A DNA stretch of 64,000 bases from Polyporus tsugae. Taxonomy: Eukaryota > Basidiomycota > Agaricomycetes > Polyporales > Polyporaceae. The notes below the pieces were generated by a model. The model had not been told where the DNA came from. It ran no database searches and saw only the letters and a list, made by a program, of their open reading frames with translations. The stretch spans positions 1,180,501 to 1,244,500 of the forward strand of contig JAHRBS010000006.1 of the NCBI GenBank assembly GCA_024305745.1, given 5' to 3'. The position numbers and the translations under genes were made by a program. Each line of letters begins with the position of its first letter. The first letter of the stretch is position 1. Below, in pieces: positions 53,526-64,000 of this stretch.

Positions 53526-55721
53526 CTTGGCAGGAAGGCTTGGCTGGACGGTCGCCGAATGAATGAGTGCTGACGAACGGAGGTTAGACAAGGGACACGG
53601 CGACCAGAAATGTGAGAGTCGGACTTGCGCTGCGAGGACGGGTATGTAGAACACGGAAAGGACAGTAGAGGCCCCAAAGTTGGATGAATTGGCGGGAATC
53701 GGGGTGGATGACAAAGTTTAAATTCCGTAAAGCCACGGATGCGCCTCGATATTTATCTCTTCATAGGCGACGAGGGAACAGAGGCACGAGCTTGACGGAG
53801 CTTGCCATGGATACACTCATCGGAGGGGCTATCAGGCGAACATCGCGAGAATCGCTCCGGAGTCTGTATGACCGAGGTGAGTAGTGAGCTCGATAGGCAC
53901 TGATAGGGGATAGAAGTACTGTAGAGGTGCTTGCGGTCCTCGTTCTCGCCTTGACGATTGTGGTGTTTGCAACGTGGTGGAAGGGGACGGCTCGGATGTG
54001 GGGGGAGATTGGACGAGGGCAGCATGCCAGCACCTTACACCGGCCTCGGTCACCACTTGGCACCTCGCAGTCGTGAAACGCTTCCGGTAGAACGAAGGGC
54101 CTTGTGCGAAGCACGGAGAGTGCCATGGTGATGACGTAGAGAAGGTAGCGACGCACTGATATGGAACCAAGCAATGCTTCTCGACTGCCAGTGAGCGTTC
54201 TACACATGAATTCATTCGAGGGCACGGGATTATACGAGGACGGGTATGTTCGAGGGCCGTGAGACGGTGGGTATGGGTCATGGGTACGCCAGTGACGTTC
54301 GTGCCAGACAGGCATCGGTCGAGGGCAAACGGCCGGGGACGAGGTCGGAGTCTGAGTCCTGACGGAGGTTGTGAGGCATACCATTGTCAGATGCATATGC
54401 ATTTATCTGTGGAAGGCATCCCTGCCGATATCGCCGAGAAATGAGAGGGATATAGAGCACGATATGTCACTGTAGGCAACAAGCATTCAGGCAACTCGTC
54501 AGGTTCTGACCTTGCACTAAGTTTAGTAAGTTACACAGAGAAGCTACCACTAAGCGCCGCTGGCCAAAAGCAGCGATGCATAGCCTCCTCCCGACTGCTG
54601 CGCCGCGTTGGCAGGAGTCTCCTGGAGATACCAGTATTCTCTCCCACTGCCGCACTGCACTACGTATCTCCGAGTCTCTCTCTTACCTCGCCGCTCGATT
54701 ACATGCCTGAGCAGGAACCAAGGTCGTTGACACCCCGGCACTGAGAACTCCGCGGACTTGACCTGAGCACTTAGAAACACTGATCTCGTGTCCTTGCGAT
54801 CGAATGGCCAGCAATTGCAAGGCGGTCCTTTCGTTTTTTTCTCAAGATTGATTTTGGGTAAGCGGCTCACAAAATTGACCTCAACTCTTTGACAAAGAGA
54901 AACCCCGCAGACAGAAGTACTAATGTTCAAATGTTCATCCAAACGTTCATTCAACTCCGCCGCGTGATATGTCACCGGTTCGGAGATCTCTGTCTGTTTA
55001 TGCGACTACACCAGTCCTTGGCCTTGACGACTCAAATGACATCCGTTCTTTGTAGAAGTGACGAGAGGCACTCCCTGCCCACCGTTCTATCGTCGTCCCC
55101 GAATCCCCCGTCAGACATCCGACTTATATCGCGGGTACGCGCGAGTTTGGAGCCTGTCCGGGTATGTACATGAGTGCGATGTGCATTTCGAGATCGGCGC
55201 GTGTCGAGTAGAATGACGGCGTCCTGGCTCCGACGTGGTCAACCTTCTTGACGGTTGCCGTCATCATCCGTCAAAGCGCCAACTGTCAAGCTTCGCGGTG
55301 TGCACGGACCTCTTCTTCGAGTCGACTGTCTCGTTTCGATGGGACTGATTGTATGCAGTTGCCGGCGGGCGTAGGAAAGAGAACCACGGTACGTCTACTT
55401 TCGCTAGACGTAACGTTTGAGGCTGTGTCCTGACAAGGATCAATCTCTACCAAGCTTCCCGCGCTCAAACCTTGACGGCCTTCAGCCAAGAACGTGACTG
55501 CATCTGCATACCGGCTGACCCGGCCTGTTTCGAGGATGGCGTTAGATAAAAGGCAGAAGGCTGCTGGCCGAAAGACCTCATCCCCTTCCTTCACTCACTT
55601 CTACATTCGCTCCAGCCCGGTGCTGATCTACTCGCCTTCGTCGCTGCTACGGTGTACCCGAGCTTCTTCTTCATCGCCACATTCCTCTTCGAAACCTCTT
55701 TCGCCTAAACCAGTCGCAGAC
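53526..55721. other. Long spacer between divergent HsbA-like genes 2 and 3
   Basis: About 2.2 kb. It holds the promoters of both genes: AT-rich TATA-like motifs near 53716-53757 on the gene 2 side and gataaaagg at 55545 on the gene 3 side. Open frames up to 213 codons (53761-54402, minus) have no domain or signal and are not called. Confidence 0.5.
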
Positions 55722-56403
55722 ATGATGTCCCGCGTCGTCGTCTTCCTCTTCGCCTTCCTCGCGTTCACGAGCTCCCTCGTCTACGCCGGTGAGTCCCGCC
55801 ATCTCAACACCGCATACCTTCCCGGGTCACACCGCTGATCTCGTCCCCCCCCTTCTGCCCAGCCCCCGCCGCGGAGATCGCCGCCCGCCAGATCGGCGAC
55901 ATCCAGTGCAACGTCGACCGCCTCAGCATCGTCGGCGACCTCGCCGGCCTGCAGAAGACCCTCAAGACGCTCTCCGGCCAGGTCACCGAGTAAGTCGTCG
56001 TCCGCGCGCTGTCCCATGACGAACAACATGATTAACAACACCGCCAGCGACGCGACGGCGTCCGCCGGCATCGAGAGCGTGACGAGCAGCGTCAGCGGCG
56101 CGCAGAGCGCGATCGGCACCATCGCCAAGGCGCTGCTCACCGGCCAGACCGCGCCCGCCGACGCGCGTGACCAGGTCAAGAGCAACCTCCTCGCCGCGCA
56201 GAGCACCCTCGCGGGCATCACGTCGTGAGTGCCGCCGTTTCGTGTTCCTTTCTCTGTGCGCCGATGTCCGAGCTGATCGTTCGTTTATCCTGTCATCCTT
56301 GGGGCGTAGGTCCGACTCGGCGGTGACGGCGAACTTGCAGAAGGCGACCACCCAGCTTACGAACGCGGGAACGGCTGGGGAGGGCGTCGTCGCCAACTGC
56401 TGA
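55722..56403 (+). CDS. HsbA-like secreted cell-wall protein 3
   Basis: Four exons (55722-55788, 55863-55989, 56048-56224, 56310-56403) total 465 nt, 154 aa. The signal peptide MMSRVVVFLFAFLAFTSSL has its cleavage near VYA-AP. The mature protein begins APAAEIAARQIGDIQCNVDR, then LAGLQKTLKTLSGQVTD, SVSGAQSAIGTIAKALLTGQ and VKSNLLAAQSTLAGITS, and ends GEGVVANC. It shares exon sizes with gene 2 (exon 2, 127 nt) and gene 1 (exon 3, 177 nt). Two adjacent ATGs (55722 and 55725) make the exact first Met ambiguous. Family: HsbA / cell-wall protein. Confidence 0.82.
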
Positions 56404-58493
56404 GCGCTCAGGCCTCAGGCCGAGCTTTGGGTGGTCGGGCGGCCGCGGCCCTGCTAGCTGAGGCTCGTGGAAGCGAGAGAGAGCGACGTGCTCTTTGATG
56501 ACAGTTCGTTATGCGGTGCGCTTTGGAACTTAGCGGACTATTGATGATGTGTTTGGACTCTCATTGATGTATATACACGTACGGTGTCGGTGTTCCACTG
56601 GCCAATGCATCTTGCAGCGGGAGGTGGACACAGCGGAACGGAGTGCTTCCGCCAAACGCAAGCCGTCTGGCCAGTGTCAGGAGTCTCAAACAGGCTCGGA
56701 GGTTAAAATAAGTAAGTTAAAAATCGCAGATGACGCAAAGCCAATGATCGACAGGAACCCGCACTTTTCCCAGGTCGGGCCGTTCTCTTCTCCGCCCTGA
56801 CCGTGACAGCGGCTCTCATCTCCGCTCTCACTCGCCGCGCTGGTCACGGCCTCGACAACCTAGTGCAAGGGATCAACATTGATTACCCGGCTGATACGAC
56901 GTCTATCGGGAACGGCTGCAACTCAGGACATTGGCTGTGAGTGTATGTTTACATTACCTCCACGTTGTCACCCAACCGTGCTGGAAGTTGGATGCCTAAT
57001 GTAGCATTCACTTTGAATAGATCGAGGGTTCCGTAGATTCGCCTAAAACCGCTGCTGTTGCACTCGCTTCCTAACGTCGTCTATCGTGCTGACATCCCAA
57101 ACGGTGACCTGGCAGGCCCGTTGCCGGTCGAGGTAAACACCACATGTACAGTACAGATCATGACGCCAAGGTCAGACCCTGTTCGTAGGAAAAATACGGT
57201 TTCCTACCCCTTTCGCGTCCTCAAGAATTCTGCTAGGATTTCTAAGCCTTCAGTCCCGCTCTTGCGCAGACCTAGTACAATAGTTACAATGATACACCGG
57301 TCGGAGCTGATAGTAAGAGCGCTTACATAACATCTTGTCACACTATAATAAGGCCTCTGCCAGTGGAAGCTATTGTAATTTGTAGCTTTGAACCTCTCTC
57401 CCCGCTCCGTTTGTACGCTCCCTACCCATCCTCCTCCCTCAGTGACAATCCTTGTCTACCACCCTCGGAATAGCGCCCCTCCCCAGCCTTTACGGTCCCA
57501 AAGGACGACTTACGCTCCATTGACGTGAGAGGCGTTCAAATATCAATGATCAAGTCGGCGACCCCCTTGCCGCCACTGACTCGGTCGGAGGTATTCCACG
57601 GAGCACCGAATCCCTGCCTACGTCTGCGTCTAGTGAGTGCTCATTTGGCTCAAACGTGCACAAGGAAACGCAAGATCCCAAGCTGAATTGAGCATGACCT
57701 GAAACACATACTTATGTATCCTACGCGCGCACCCGGGAGGGAGGGCGCCTCCGCCACTTGCACTAAGGCACCAATCCCTATCTCTGGCCAAGCGAGCTTG
57801 CCTTGATGCATGATACTCCAGCCAATGGGGATGTCGTGAGCGAAACGATACGGGGTTTGACTCGCTCCAATACGGCTTCAAGTCCGAGTCATGTATTCAC
57901 TTTCTGCAGTAGCATGCGGTATGAGTTCTCACTGGCAATGATCCACTATGCAAGTCTGAAGATATCCGCTATTATCCGACTAATGCAGAAGAACGGCCCT
58001 CGGACAACGGCTAATAATCAACTCACCGCCGGCGGCCCATCATCGCGTCCCTTGCTAATACCCATGGCAACCTTTTTCCGGTCGCATGGCGGAATGTCTG
58101 AGACCGATGCTCTAGAGGCTGGGGTTTGCAACAGAAAAGTCTTGCCTTGTTTCTCGCCTGGTGATCAAAGGAGTGATTAGGGCGAGGAGGGGGTGTGGGC
58201 GACTGTTTGGATGTATTTGGAACGGTAGGCTCGCATTTGGCCGAGGGCGACAGTTTCTATCAATGGCATCTTGCAATCGAGCCTCTGCGGGAAGGCTCCC
58301 TTGGTCTTGCTTTATGACCCCGTCCAAACCTCGCCGAACAATCCCCCCAAAAATCCCCAGTCATGCTCTCCGTTTGGTATAAAAGCTTCAATAGCTCTGT
58401 GTCGGCACCCCATCTCTCCCCCCGCCTTCGCTGCACCCGTTTCCCGCTTCCCTACGCCCGCCTCGCACTCTCTGCTATCGCGCCGCCTCCAGG
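56404..58493. other. Long spacer with one exon-like stretch
   Basis: About 2.1 kb. Around 56780-56941 a + frame without start codon encodes GRAVLFSALTVTAALISAL and NIDYPADTTSIGNGCNSG, looking like a fragment of a coding exon. No partner exon is found. The rest shows no gene; the right end is the promoter of the gene at 58494. Confidence 0.4.
58378..58385 (+). promoter_or_regulatory. TATA box of the gene at 58494
   Basis: The canonical tataaaag lies 116 bases before the ATG at 58494 and is followed by a pyrimidine-rich leader, as in highly expressed basidiomycete genes. Confidence 0.6.
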
Positions 58494-59636
58494 ATGGTCA
58501 AATGCAAGTACATTACGCCCAAGCACCGTGCCTACGCCGCGACTGCCAGGGTCGACAAGGTTGCGCTGCCACGTATCTTATTCATGGCTGCCAAGTATCG
58601 CGCGCGGAGGCCCGTCCCCACCCTGCCCCCCGCATGGATCACCGTGCCGATGGGAGAGGACGCGCTCTCTTTCCACCCACCCGCGCTGAAGCCATATCCT
58701 ATGATCGCCGCCGAACCTCTCGTACCACCGGAGCGATGGCGGTCTCTCTACTCGTTCAGCCTCGAGCGGCCACCGATACCCGACATCGACCCAGAGCGCA
58801 TCGCCCACACGCAGCCAGAGTATAAGGGGCTCCCTCCAGCGCACATCCGGGACGCGTGGGTATTTATGAACTACAGGTGAGCCCGTTTTCTCCCACACCC
58901 CACCCCGGCGCAGCGTCTCACGCGCCGCGCATCGTGCTACAGGACGCTGGGGCTCTACGACAGGATCTTCGTCGACCCGCCCAAGACGCGCCTCCCGAAC
59001 TGGTACAACGTCATCATTAAGGACCTTGGGCTCGCGTCGTGCCCGACGCACGTCTTCGGCGTGTACAGCTACGCCCCCGCGGCAGAGCTCGGCGACCCCG
59101 CGACCCGCCAGGCGCGCCACAGGCTCAAGTACCGGCGCGTGGTCGGGCTCTTCCCCACGCACGCCGCGATCTGGGCCGCGCACTGCGCGAACCTGCCCGC
59201 GATCAAGCCGCCCCCGCGCGACATGCCCGTGCAGCTGCTGTCGGAGGCGACGGCGGCGCGGCCGACGCGCTCGATCATCCGCATGCCGGTCGTGCCCGTG
59301 CCGCTGCCGTACCCGCCGCGGTTCTTCGCGCTCGCGATGTTCGTGACGACGTACTCGAAGGCGCTCTTCATCGGGCACCTGCTGCCGTGCCCGCACATCC
59401 CGTACATCCTGCACGAGAGCACGGTCGAGGGCGACGCGAACTACTGCAAGCTCGTCGGGGACCTCGCGAGCCACTACGGCATGCGCGAGCTGTGCTGCCT
59501 CGCGCGCGGTGTGTTTGGGACGTACCAGAACATGTGCGTGCTCGGGATGGTCGACGACCGGATCTGGGAGGCGCTCCACCTTGCGTGGAACATCTTGTTG
59601 AAGGTGATGGAGACCGTCGACGCGCGGGACCGTTGA
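58494..59636 (+). CDS. Conserved hypothetical protein
   Basis: Two exons (58494-58876 and 58943-59636; intron gtgagc...ctacag) give 358 aa with very GC-rich third positions, a sign of a genuine, well-expressed gene. It starts MVKCKYITPKHRAYAATARV. There is no signal peptide. The N-terminal third is Pro-rich and basic (AAKYRARRPVPTLPPAW). The C-terminal two thirds hold RTLGLYDRIFVDPPKTRLP, VGLFPTHAAIWAAHCANLPA, a hydrophobic FFALAMFVTTYSKALFIGHL, and HESTVEGDANYCKLVGDLAS. I recognise no family. The balance of conserved-looking aromatic and Cys/His residues suggests a folded domain, but no function is inferred. Confidence 0.7.
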
Positions 59637-60307
59637 GACGTTCGGAGCCTCAGGTTGACTGCATATAGCCATCCATCATAAAGTGAGCACGTCGAGCGCA
59701 CATATCCATTCGGTTCGTAACTGACCTTGCGCTTGTGCAGACTTTCACTTCTCCTGCATATATCTTAATATGTTGAATTGCTAGTAATCACCCAACAATG
59801 TAGCCTTAGCCGAAACAGACAATGCACCTTGTGAACCATCCTAACTTCTTGTCGCAAATGACCCACACCCTGCATTAATTGTTCGCGTCGCAATGTGACA
59901 TCAGTCCGTCTTGAATGGAGGAATAAGCTGAGATAACATAGAATCATTGAAGGTCGTAACTATAGATCGTGACATGAAAGCAGTGAGCAAAATGGACTCC
60001 AAGATAAGCACATTCGAAGCAACGCGAGCATGTCATGTCAAAGGAAGCCTGTAGCGCAATACACAAGGAAAACAACAGCGAATATATCTCACTCCATGCC
60101 ACTCAGGCGGCGTATCATGGTACAAACAAGCACTCCCCCTCCCTTCGCCGTCGTGGTATCGTAAGTATGCAGTATCAGTATGATCTCGTCCGTGCAAGAA
60201 TCGGAATCCGAAGCAGGTATCAAGCAACGCCCTCGACGCTCATTAAAAGTTCCATATCCGAACACCACGGTACCAATACGCCTCATGCCTCGCGCAACGC
60301 ATCCGAG
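59637..60307. other. Convergent 3' flanks
   Basis: About 670 AT-richer bases between the stop codons of two convergent genes. No gene seen. Confidence 0.5.
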
Positions 60308-62687
60308 TCACGCCTTCTCTTGGTCGAAGAACGCGACGAGCTCCCCGACGGGCACCTTCTTCTTCCCTACGAACGCCTTCGGCGGCGGCGGACCCGCGCT
60401 CAGCTGCGCCTCGAGCTTCGCCTGCCGCCTCATGACGAGCGGATCGACGAACTTGCCTGACGTCGGCGTGACGGGGGGGATCGGCGCGCCCGTGCCCGCG
60501 TCGGACAGCCCGAGCCCGAGCCCGAAGCGGTCCGTCGAGCGCGAGCGCAGGCGGATGTTCAGCGGGGTGATGGGTGATGGCGCGGAGATCGCCTGCGAGG
60601 ACAGCGGCGCGTACATCGACTGCGGGCGCACGCGCCTGCCGGCGCCGGGCTTCGTCTTTGCGGAGCCCTGCGGGGAGGACGAGGGCGAGGTCATGTTCGA
60701 GGGCGGGGCGAGCGTGCCGCTGACGTGGCGGCCGGAGGACTTTCCGATCGTCTCGTCGCCGAACGCGTCCGACTCGTCTGCGCTCTGACCGCTCTCGTCG
60801 AGCGCGGAGGAGGTGGACAGGGGGGAGGTCGAGAAGTACGCGGTGCCGAGGTCGTGCGAGTGCGGGGTGCCGGGGTGGGCGGTGTCTTCGCGCTCGCGCT
60901 GCATGATCTGCGTGCCGAGCGCGACGGTGTAGCGTTTGCGGGGGGTGGGGCTCGCGCTGGATGGGCGGAATGCAGGGGGGTTCGGCGCGGGAAGCGTGCT
61001 GGGGCTAGCGCTGTCTCCTGCCCGTTTGCCGTTGGGGAGCCCAGAGGGAGAAACGCTTGTGGAGAACGTGTCGCCCTCTTGCGAAGGCAGGCCAGCAATG
61101 GACATGTGGCGTGACCTTGTCGTGGAGTTGAGGGATGCTGGAGGCGAATTTGTTGGCGAGAACATGGACGACTCGGGAGGAGATGCGTAGTCCCCGGTTG
61201 GATATGGAAGGCGGGTGCGTGAGGAGCGGTTGGAGGGGACTGGAGTGGTGGTGTTCGGGCTAGTCGTCCCGGCTGTCCTCGGAGGAGTAGCGCGGGGCGG
61301 ACTGGTGAAGTTCCTGGAAATCGAATGGACAGCAATAGACGAGCTGGTGGACGGTGATCTGTCAACCGTCGCGGGGCTACGCGACGGCCCAGAAGTGAGG
61401 TTTCCTGGTGCAGTAACCATCTTCGCCATCTCACGGCCCAACTCCCCAATGCGCCCCTGGAGTTCCGCCATTTCCTCTCTCACCTCGCTCAAAGCGTTCT
61501 CCTCGATACCGGTGTCGCCGTTCGCGTCTTTCTCGCGTTCCTTTTCGACCAGCCAACGCTCGACATCGTCCATGCGCTCTTCAAGTGCGCGGACGTGGCT
61601 CACGGTCCACTTCTCGAGCTTCTCAAACCGCCTGGTGATCGTGAGGAGGGTGCCGGGGACGTCGAGCGCGCCTTGCGTGTTGAATTGCGCATATAGCGGT
61701 TGGGGTGCCCGAGATGGAGATGCGCCCTCGGCTTCCGAGTCAGCGCCTCTCATGGGAGACGCGGCGAGGCTAGGCGGCGTGCTGATGGCTCCGCGGGCCA
61801 TGGGTGACGGCGAGGAAGACATGGCGCGACCTGGAGAGACTGAGAGTCCAAGCTTCATGAACGCAGGGTCGTCAAACTTGCCCTCGGGGGTAGTCGGCCA
61901 CTCTTTGCTCTTCTTCCTCTCTTGTTTCCCGACCTTCTTCTTCTCTTTCTCGATCACTTTGTCACGCTGTTTCGTCTCTTGAATGATCTGCTGTGCCGGA
62001 GTGAGAGGATCCTTGGTGGGAGTGAGCTTCTGTTTTGCCACGGACCACCAACTGCCCTCCTTCTGAGACGATGATGGGGAGGGAGGAGTTGCGGGCATAG
62101 TCTGCGATCGAGAGGGCGGCGGGTGGAGGGACTCGGCGACGTTGCCCTGTTGCAGCATGGCCATGACGCGCTCCTCCACGGTCCGTCTCTCCCTCTCCTC
62201 GGCCTCCCTCGCAAGGATCCGTTCCGCCTCCCGCCTGCTGCGCTCGCGCTCCCTCTCCGCCTCCGCCTCCAGTTCCTCGTCGGTCGGGAGTCCGGGCGAT
62301 CGCGAACTCATGTTGCTCATGATGGATCCTACGCGTTGAGCGAAATTGGCAGCGAACTGGCCGACTGATGGCGAGGGCGATGTAGCGCGTTGGCCCCACT
62401 GTCGACTATCGTTTGAGTCCTCGTCGGACGGACGTGCGAAGGAGGCTTCGTTGACCTCGCCGGTGTGGGGATCGATAGCGAATCCGTTCCGCAAGGGCGA
62501 CGGGGGTCTCCTGTTTCCGGATACTGGTTCCGGCTGGAAGAAATGGCAATCAGCACGTCGAACACGTCTTAACCTTCACGATTCTGTCAGTTCTCACCAG
62601 GTTGAGCGGGGACGGAGGAGGCGGAAGTGAAAGGCGCCGCTGCTGCTGAGGGCCAAAGCCCGGGGCGACGAGATTCGTGGTCGACAT
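60308..62687 (-). CDS. Ser/Pro-rich coiled-coil protein of unknown function
   Basis: Two exons (62598-62687 and 60308-62533) give 771 aa; an in-frame ATG at 62720 would add 11 residues. The N-terminus (MSTTNLVAPGFGPQQQRRLS) is disordered. An acidic/basic coiled coil (DEELEAEAERERERSRREAE and following, about residues 90-135) is followed by QKEGSWWSVAKQKLTPTKDP, a conserved-looking block with PLTPAQQIIQETKQRDKVIE. A second coiled coil contains LTITRRFEKLEKWTVSHVRA and EVREEMAELQGRIGELGREM. A long Ser/Pro/Thr-rich stretch then leads to a short ordered end (FVDPLVMRRQAKLEAQL, VPVGELVAFFDQEKA). Such architecture suits a cytoskeletal or polarity scaffold, but no family is recognised. Divergent from LCB1. 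Confidence 0.72.
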
Positions 62688-62913
62688 GGACGCCGCGGTT
62701 CTGTGGGAAGGGAGGGCCATTGCTGCAATGGCTTCGGCGAGCACGAGGCTCAGCTCGCCGTCGCGGACGTTGAGGAAGAGATCGCTGGACAAGCGCGCGA
62801 GCGCGAGAACCCGGCAAAACCGGGCGACTCCTCCCGTCCACATCTTCTCCCCAGACCACTACCACGACCACGACCACGGCGACGACTCGGCCACGACTGC
62901 ACTTACGAGCACG
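62688..62913. promoter_or_regulatory. Compact bidirectional promoter
   Basis: Only 226 bases separate the coiled-coil protein start (-) and the LCB1 start (+). Open frames extend from both genes into it, so alternative starts could overlap. It includes a CCAC/GAC-repeat stretch near 62855-62890. Confidence 0.45.
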
Positions 62914-64000
62914 ATGAACAGCTCCTCGCAAAGCCTCGAGCTGGTCTTCGGCTTCCTCGCCAAGTCCTACACCTCTCTCGAGACGAACTTCTACAGACTC
63001 CCCGGCTCCGCTGTCGTCGCGCGCTATGTCAAGTCATCGCACCAGAACGACCCTGGCCGGACCCTGCTCGAGGTCATCCTGGTTATCTTCGCCATTCGCA
63101 CTCTTCTGCAGTCGCGTACCCGTGGCGACCAGTCTGGCAAGCACTTCATCCAGTTCGACGAGAAGGTACGCAGCGCGTCTCCTATCCATTCGTTTCCGTC
63201 TGCTATAACCGTCTGTCTTCAGGAAATCGACGAGCTTGTCGACGAATGGACACCAGAACCCCTTGCACAGCCGCTTTCTGCTCAAGAACAGGCCGACCTC
63301 GCTGCTGTTCCCGTCATCGTTGGTCCCACCGGTCCCAAGCCTAAGCTTGCTTCGGGAAAGACTGTTCTCAACTTGGCTAGCTACAACTTTACCGGGCTTG
63401 CTGGCAACGAGGAGATCAAGGCTGCTACTGTGGAAACCTTGAGGAAGTACGGTCTGGGCAGCTGCGGTCCACCGGGATTCTACGGTTTTCAAGGTGAGCC
63501 TCGCGTCCAGGCCCTCCTGTGCTGGCGTATTGCAAATACATACCCGCACGCAGTCCGGAGTTTGTTGTTCGCCTGCTATCGAGCAGCCACATTTCAGTGA
63601 TCAATCACCGGGGAAGCCCAGGATGCTGATGCCTCTATGTTCGCAGACGTGCATCTCCAATTCGAGAAGGATATCGCCGATTTCCTCGGAACCGAGTCCG
63701 CCATCCTGTACTCGCAGGCATTCTCAACCATCGGCTCCGTTATTCCAGCGTTCTGCAAGCGTGGTGATGTGATTGTCGCAGACCGCGGCGTGAACTTCGC
63801 TATTCAGAAGGGCCTCCAGATTTCGCGATGCACAGTCCGGTGGTATGACCACAATGACATGGAGAGCCTGGCGTGCGTCCTTGAGAGCGTCGACAAGGAG
63901 AGACGGAAGCGCAAAGGACCCCTTACCCGCCGCTTCATCGTCACTGAAGGCATTTTCGATCACGACGGTGCCATGTCCGATTTGCCCAAGCTTGTAAGTA
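62914..64000 (+). CDS. LCB1: Serine palmitoyltransferase subunit 1 (LCB1), 5' part
   Basis: First three exons (62914-63165, 63223-63493, 63647-63993) of the regulatory/structural subunit of serine palmitoyltransferase, which makes 3-ketosphinganine from serine and palmitoyl-CoA in the ER. The N-terminus has a membrane helix (TLLEVILVIFAIRTLLQ). Then come LNLASYNFTGLAGNEEIK, YGLGSCGPPGFYGFQ spliced to DVHLQFEKDIADFLGTESAI, FCKRGDVIVADRGVNFAIQK, and IVTEGIFDHDGAMSDLPKL. The CGPxGFYG motif contains the Cys mutated in human HSAN1. The last seven bases (gtaagta) are the donor of the next intron, so the gene continues beyond the window. ATG 62914 is chosen because it gives the usual short N-terminus before the helix; an in-frame ATG at 62677 would add 79 residues overlapping the divergent gene. 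Confidence 0.92.

Noticed and set aside
53761..54402. 213-codon open frame on minus between HsbA-like genes
   Set aside because: His/Pro/Ser/Arg-rich, several overlapping frames of equal quality, no signal peptide or domain.
58578..59672. 364-codon open frame on the minus strand
   Set aside because: It is antisense to the two-exon gene at 58494-59636. High GC3 in that gene removes stops on the opposite strand; the peptide is Arg/His-rich low complexity without a domain.
1..64000. tRNA genes, CRISPR arrays, ribosomal RNA and intact transposons
   Set aside because: I looked for B-box-like GGTTCGAATCC elements, regularly spaced repeats, transposase or reverse-transcriptase motifs and long terminal repeats and saw none that held up; a tRNAscan or RepeatMasker run would be decisive.

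Overview
The window is nuclear DNA of a filamentous basidiomycete, most likely an Agaricomycete of the polypore kind. Genes are dense and GC-rich and carry many short introns of about 50-75 bases with gtaagt/gtgagt donors. The gene content also fits: an HsbA-type cell-wall protein family, GPI-anchored thaumatin-like protein, DUF6534 membrane protein, UbiA prenyltransferase, intronless HET proteins and F-box/LRR paralogues. The genus cannot be fixed from sequence alone.

Layout. 0.7-14.5 kb: thaumatin-like protein (+), DUF7025-type AAA ATPase (+), ICMT-like methyltransferase (+), tail-anchored class-3 aldehyde dehydrogenase (-) and a DUF6534 seven-helix protein (+). 16-20.4 kb: a divergent cytochrome P450 (-) and UbiA prenyltransferase (+), possibly a small terpenoid or quinone pathway. 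21.9-39.3 kb: an accessory region with four HET-domain paralogues, all on + and intronless; one is a pseudogene. They are interleaved with two F-box paralogues (-; one is a pseudogene) and a decayed C-terminal piece of a DBP4/DDX10 RNA helicase gene. Part of that piece is duplicated on the other side of the fourth HET gene. 40-50.8 kb: an uncharacterised agaricomycete gene (+), CLN3/battenin (-) and a 23-exon VWA8 orthologue (+). 51.4-56.4 kb: three small secreted HsbA-like genes with the same exon plan. 58.5-64 kb: a conserved hypothetical (+), a Ser/Pro-rich coiled-coil protein (-), and the first three exons of LCB1, a subunit of serine palmitoyltransferase (+), cut by the window edge.

How the genes relate. 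Most flanking genes are housekeeping functions (sphingolipid synthesis, vacuole/lysosome, mitochondrial AAA, prenyl-protein methylation, fatty-aldehyde oxidation). The HET/F-box block between them looks like a birth-and-death allorecognition locus. Three of its four HET proteins carry a strongly hydrophobic segment inside the HET domain, between the YAILSH motif and the WIDSCCIDK motif. This is the most unusual feature of the window. No tRNA, rRNA, CRISPR array or intact transposon was recognised.
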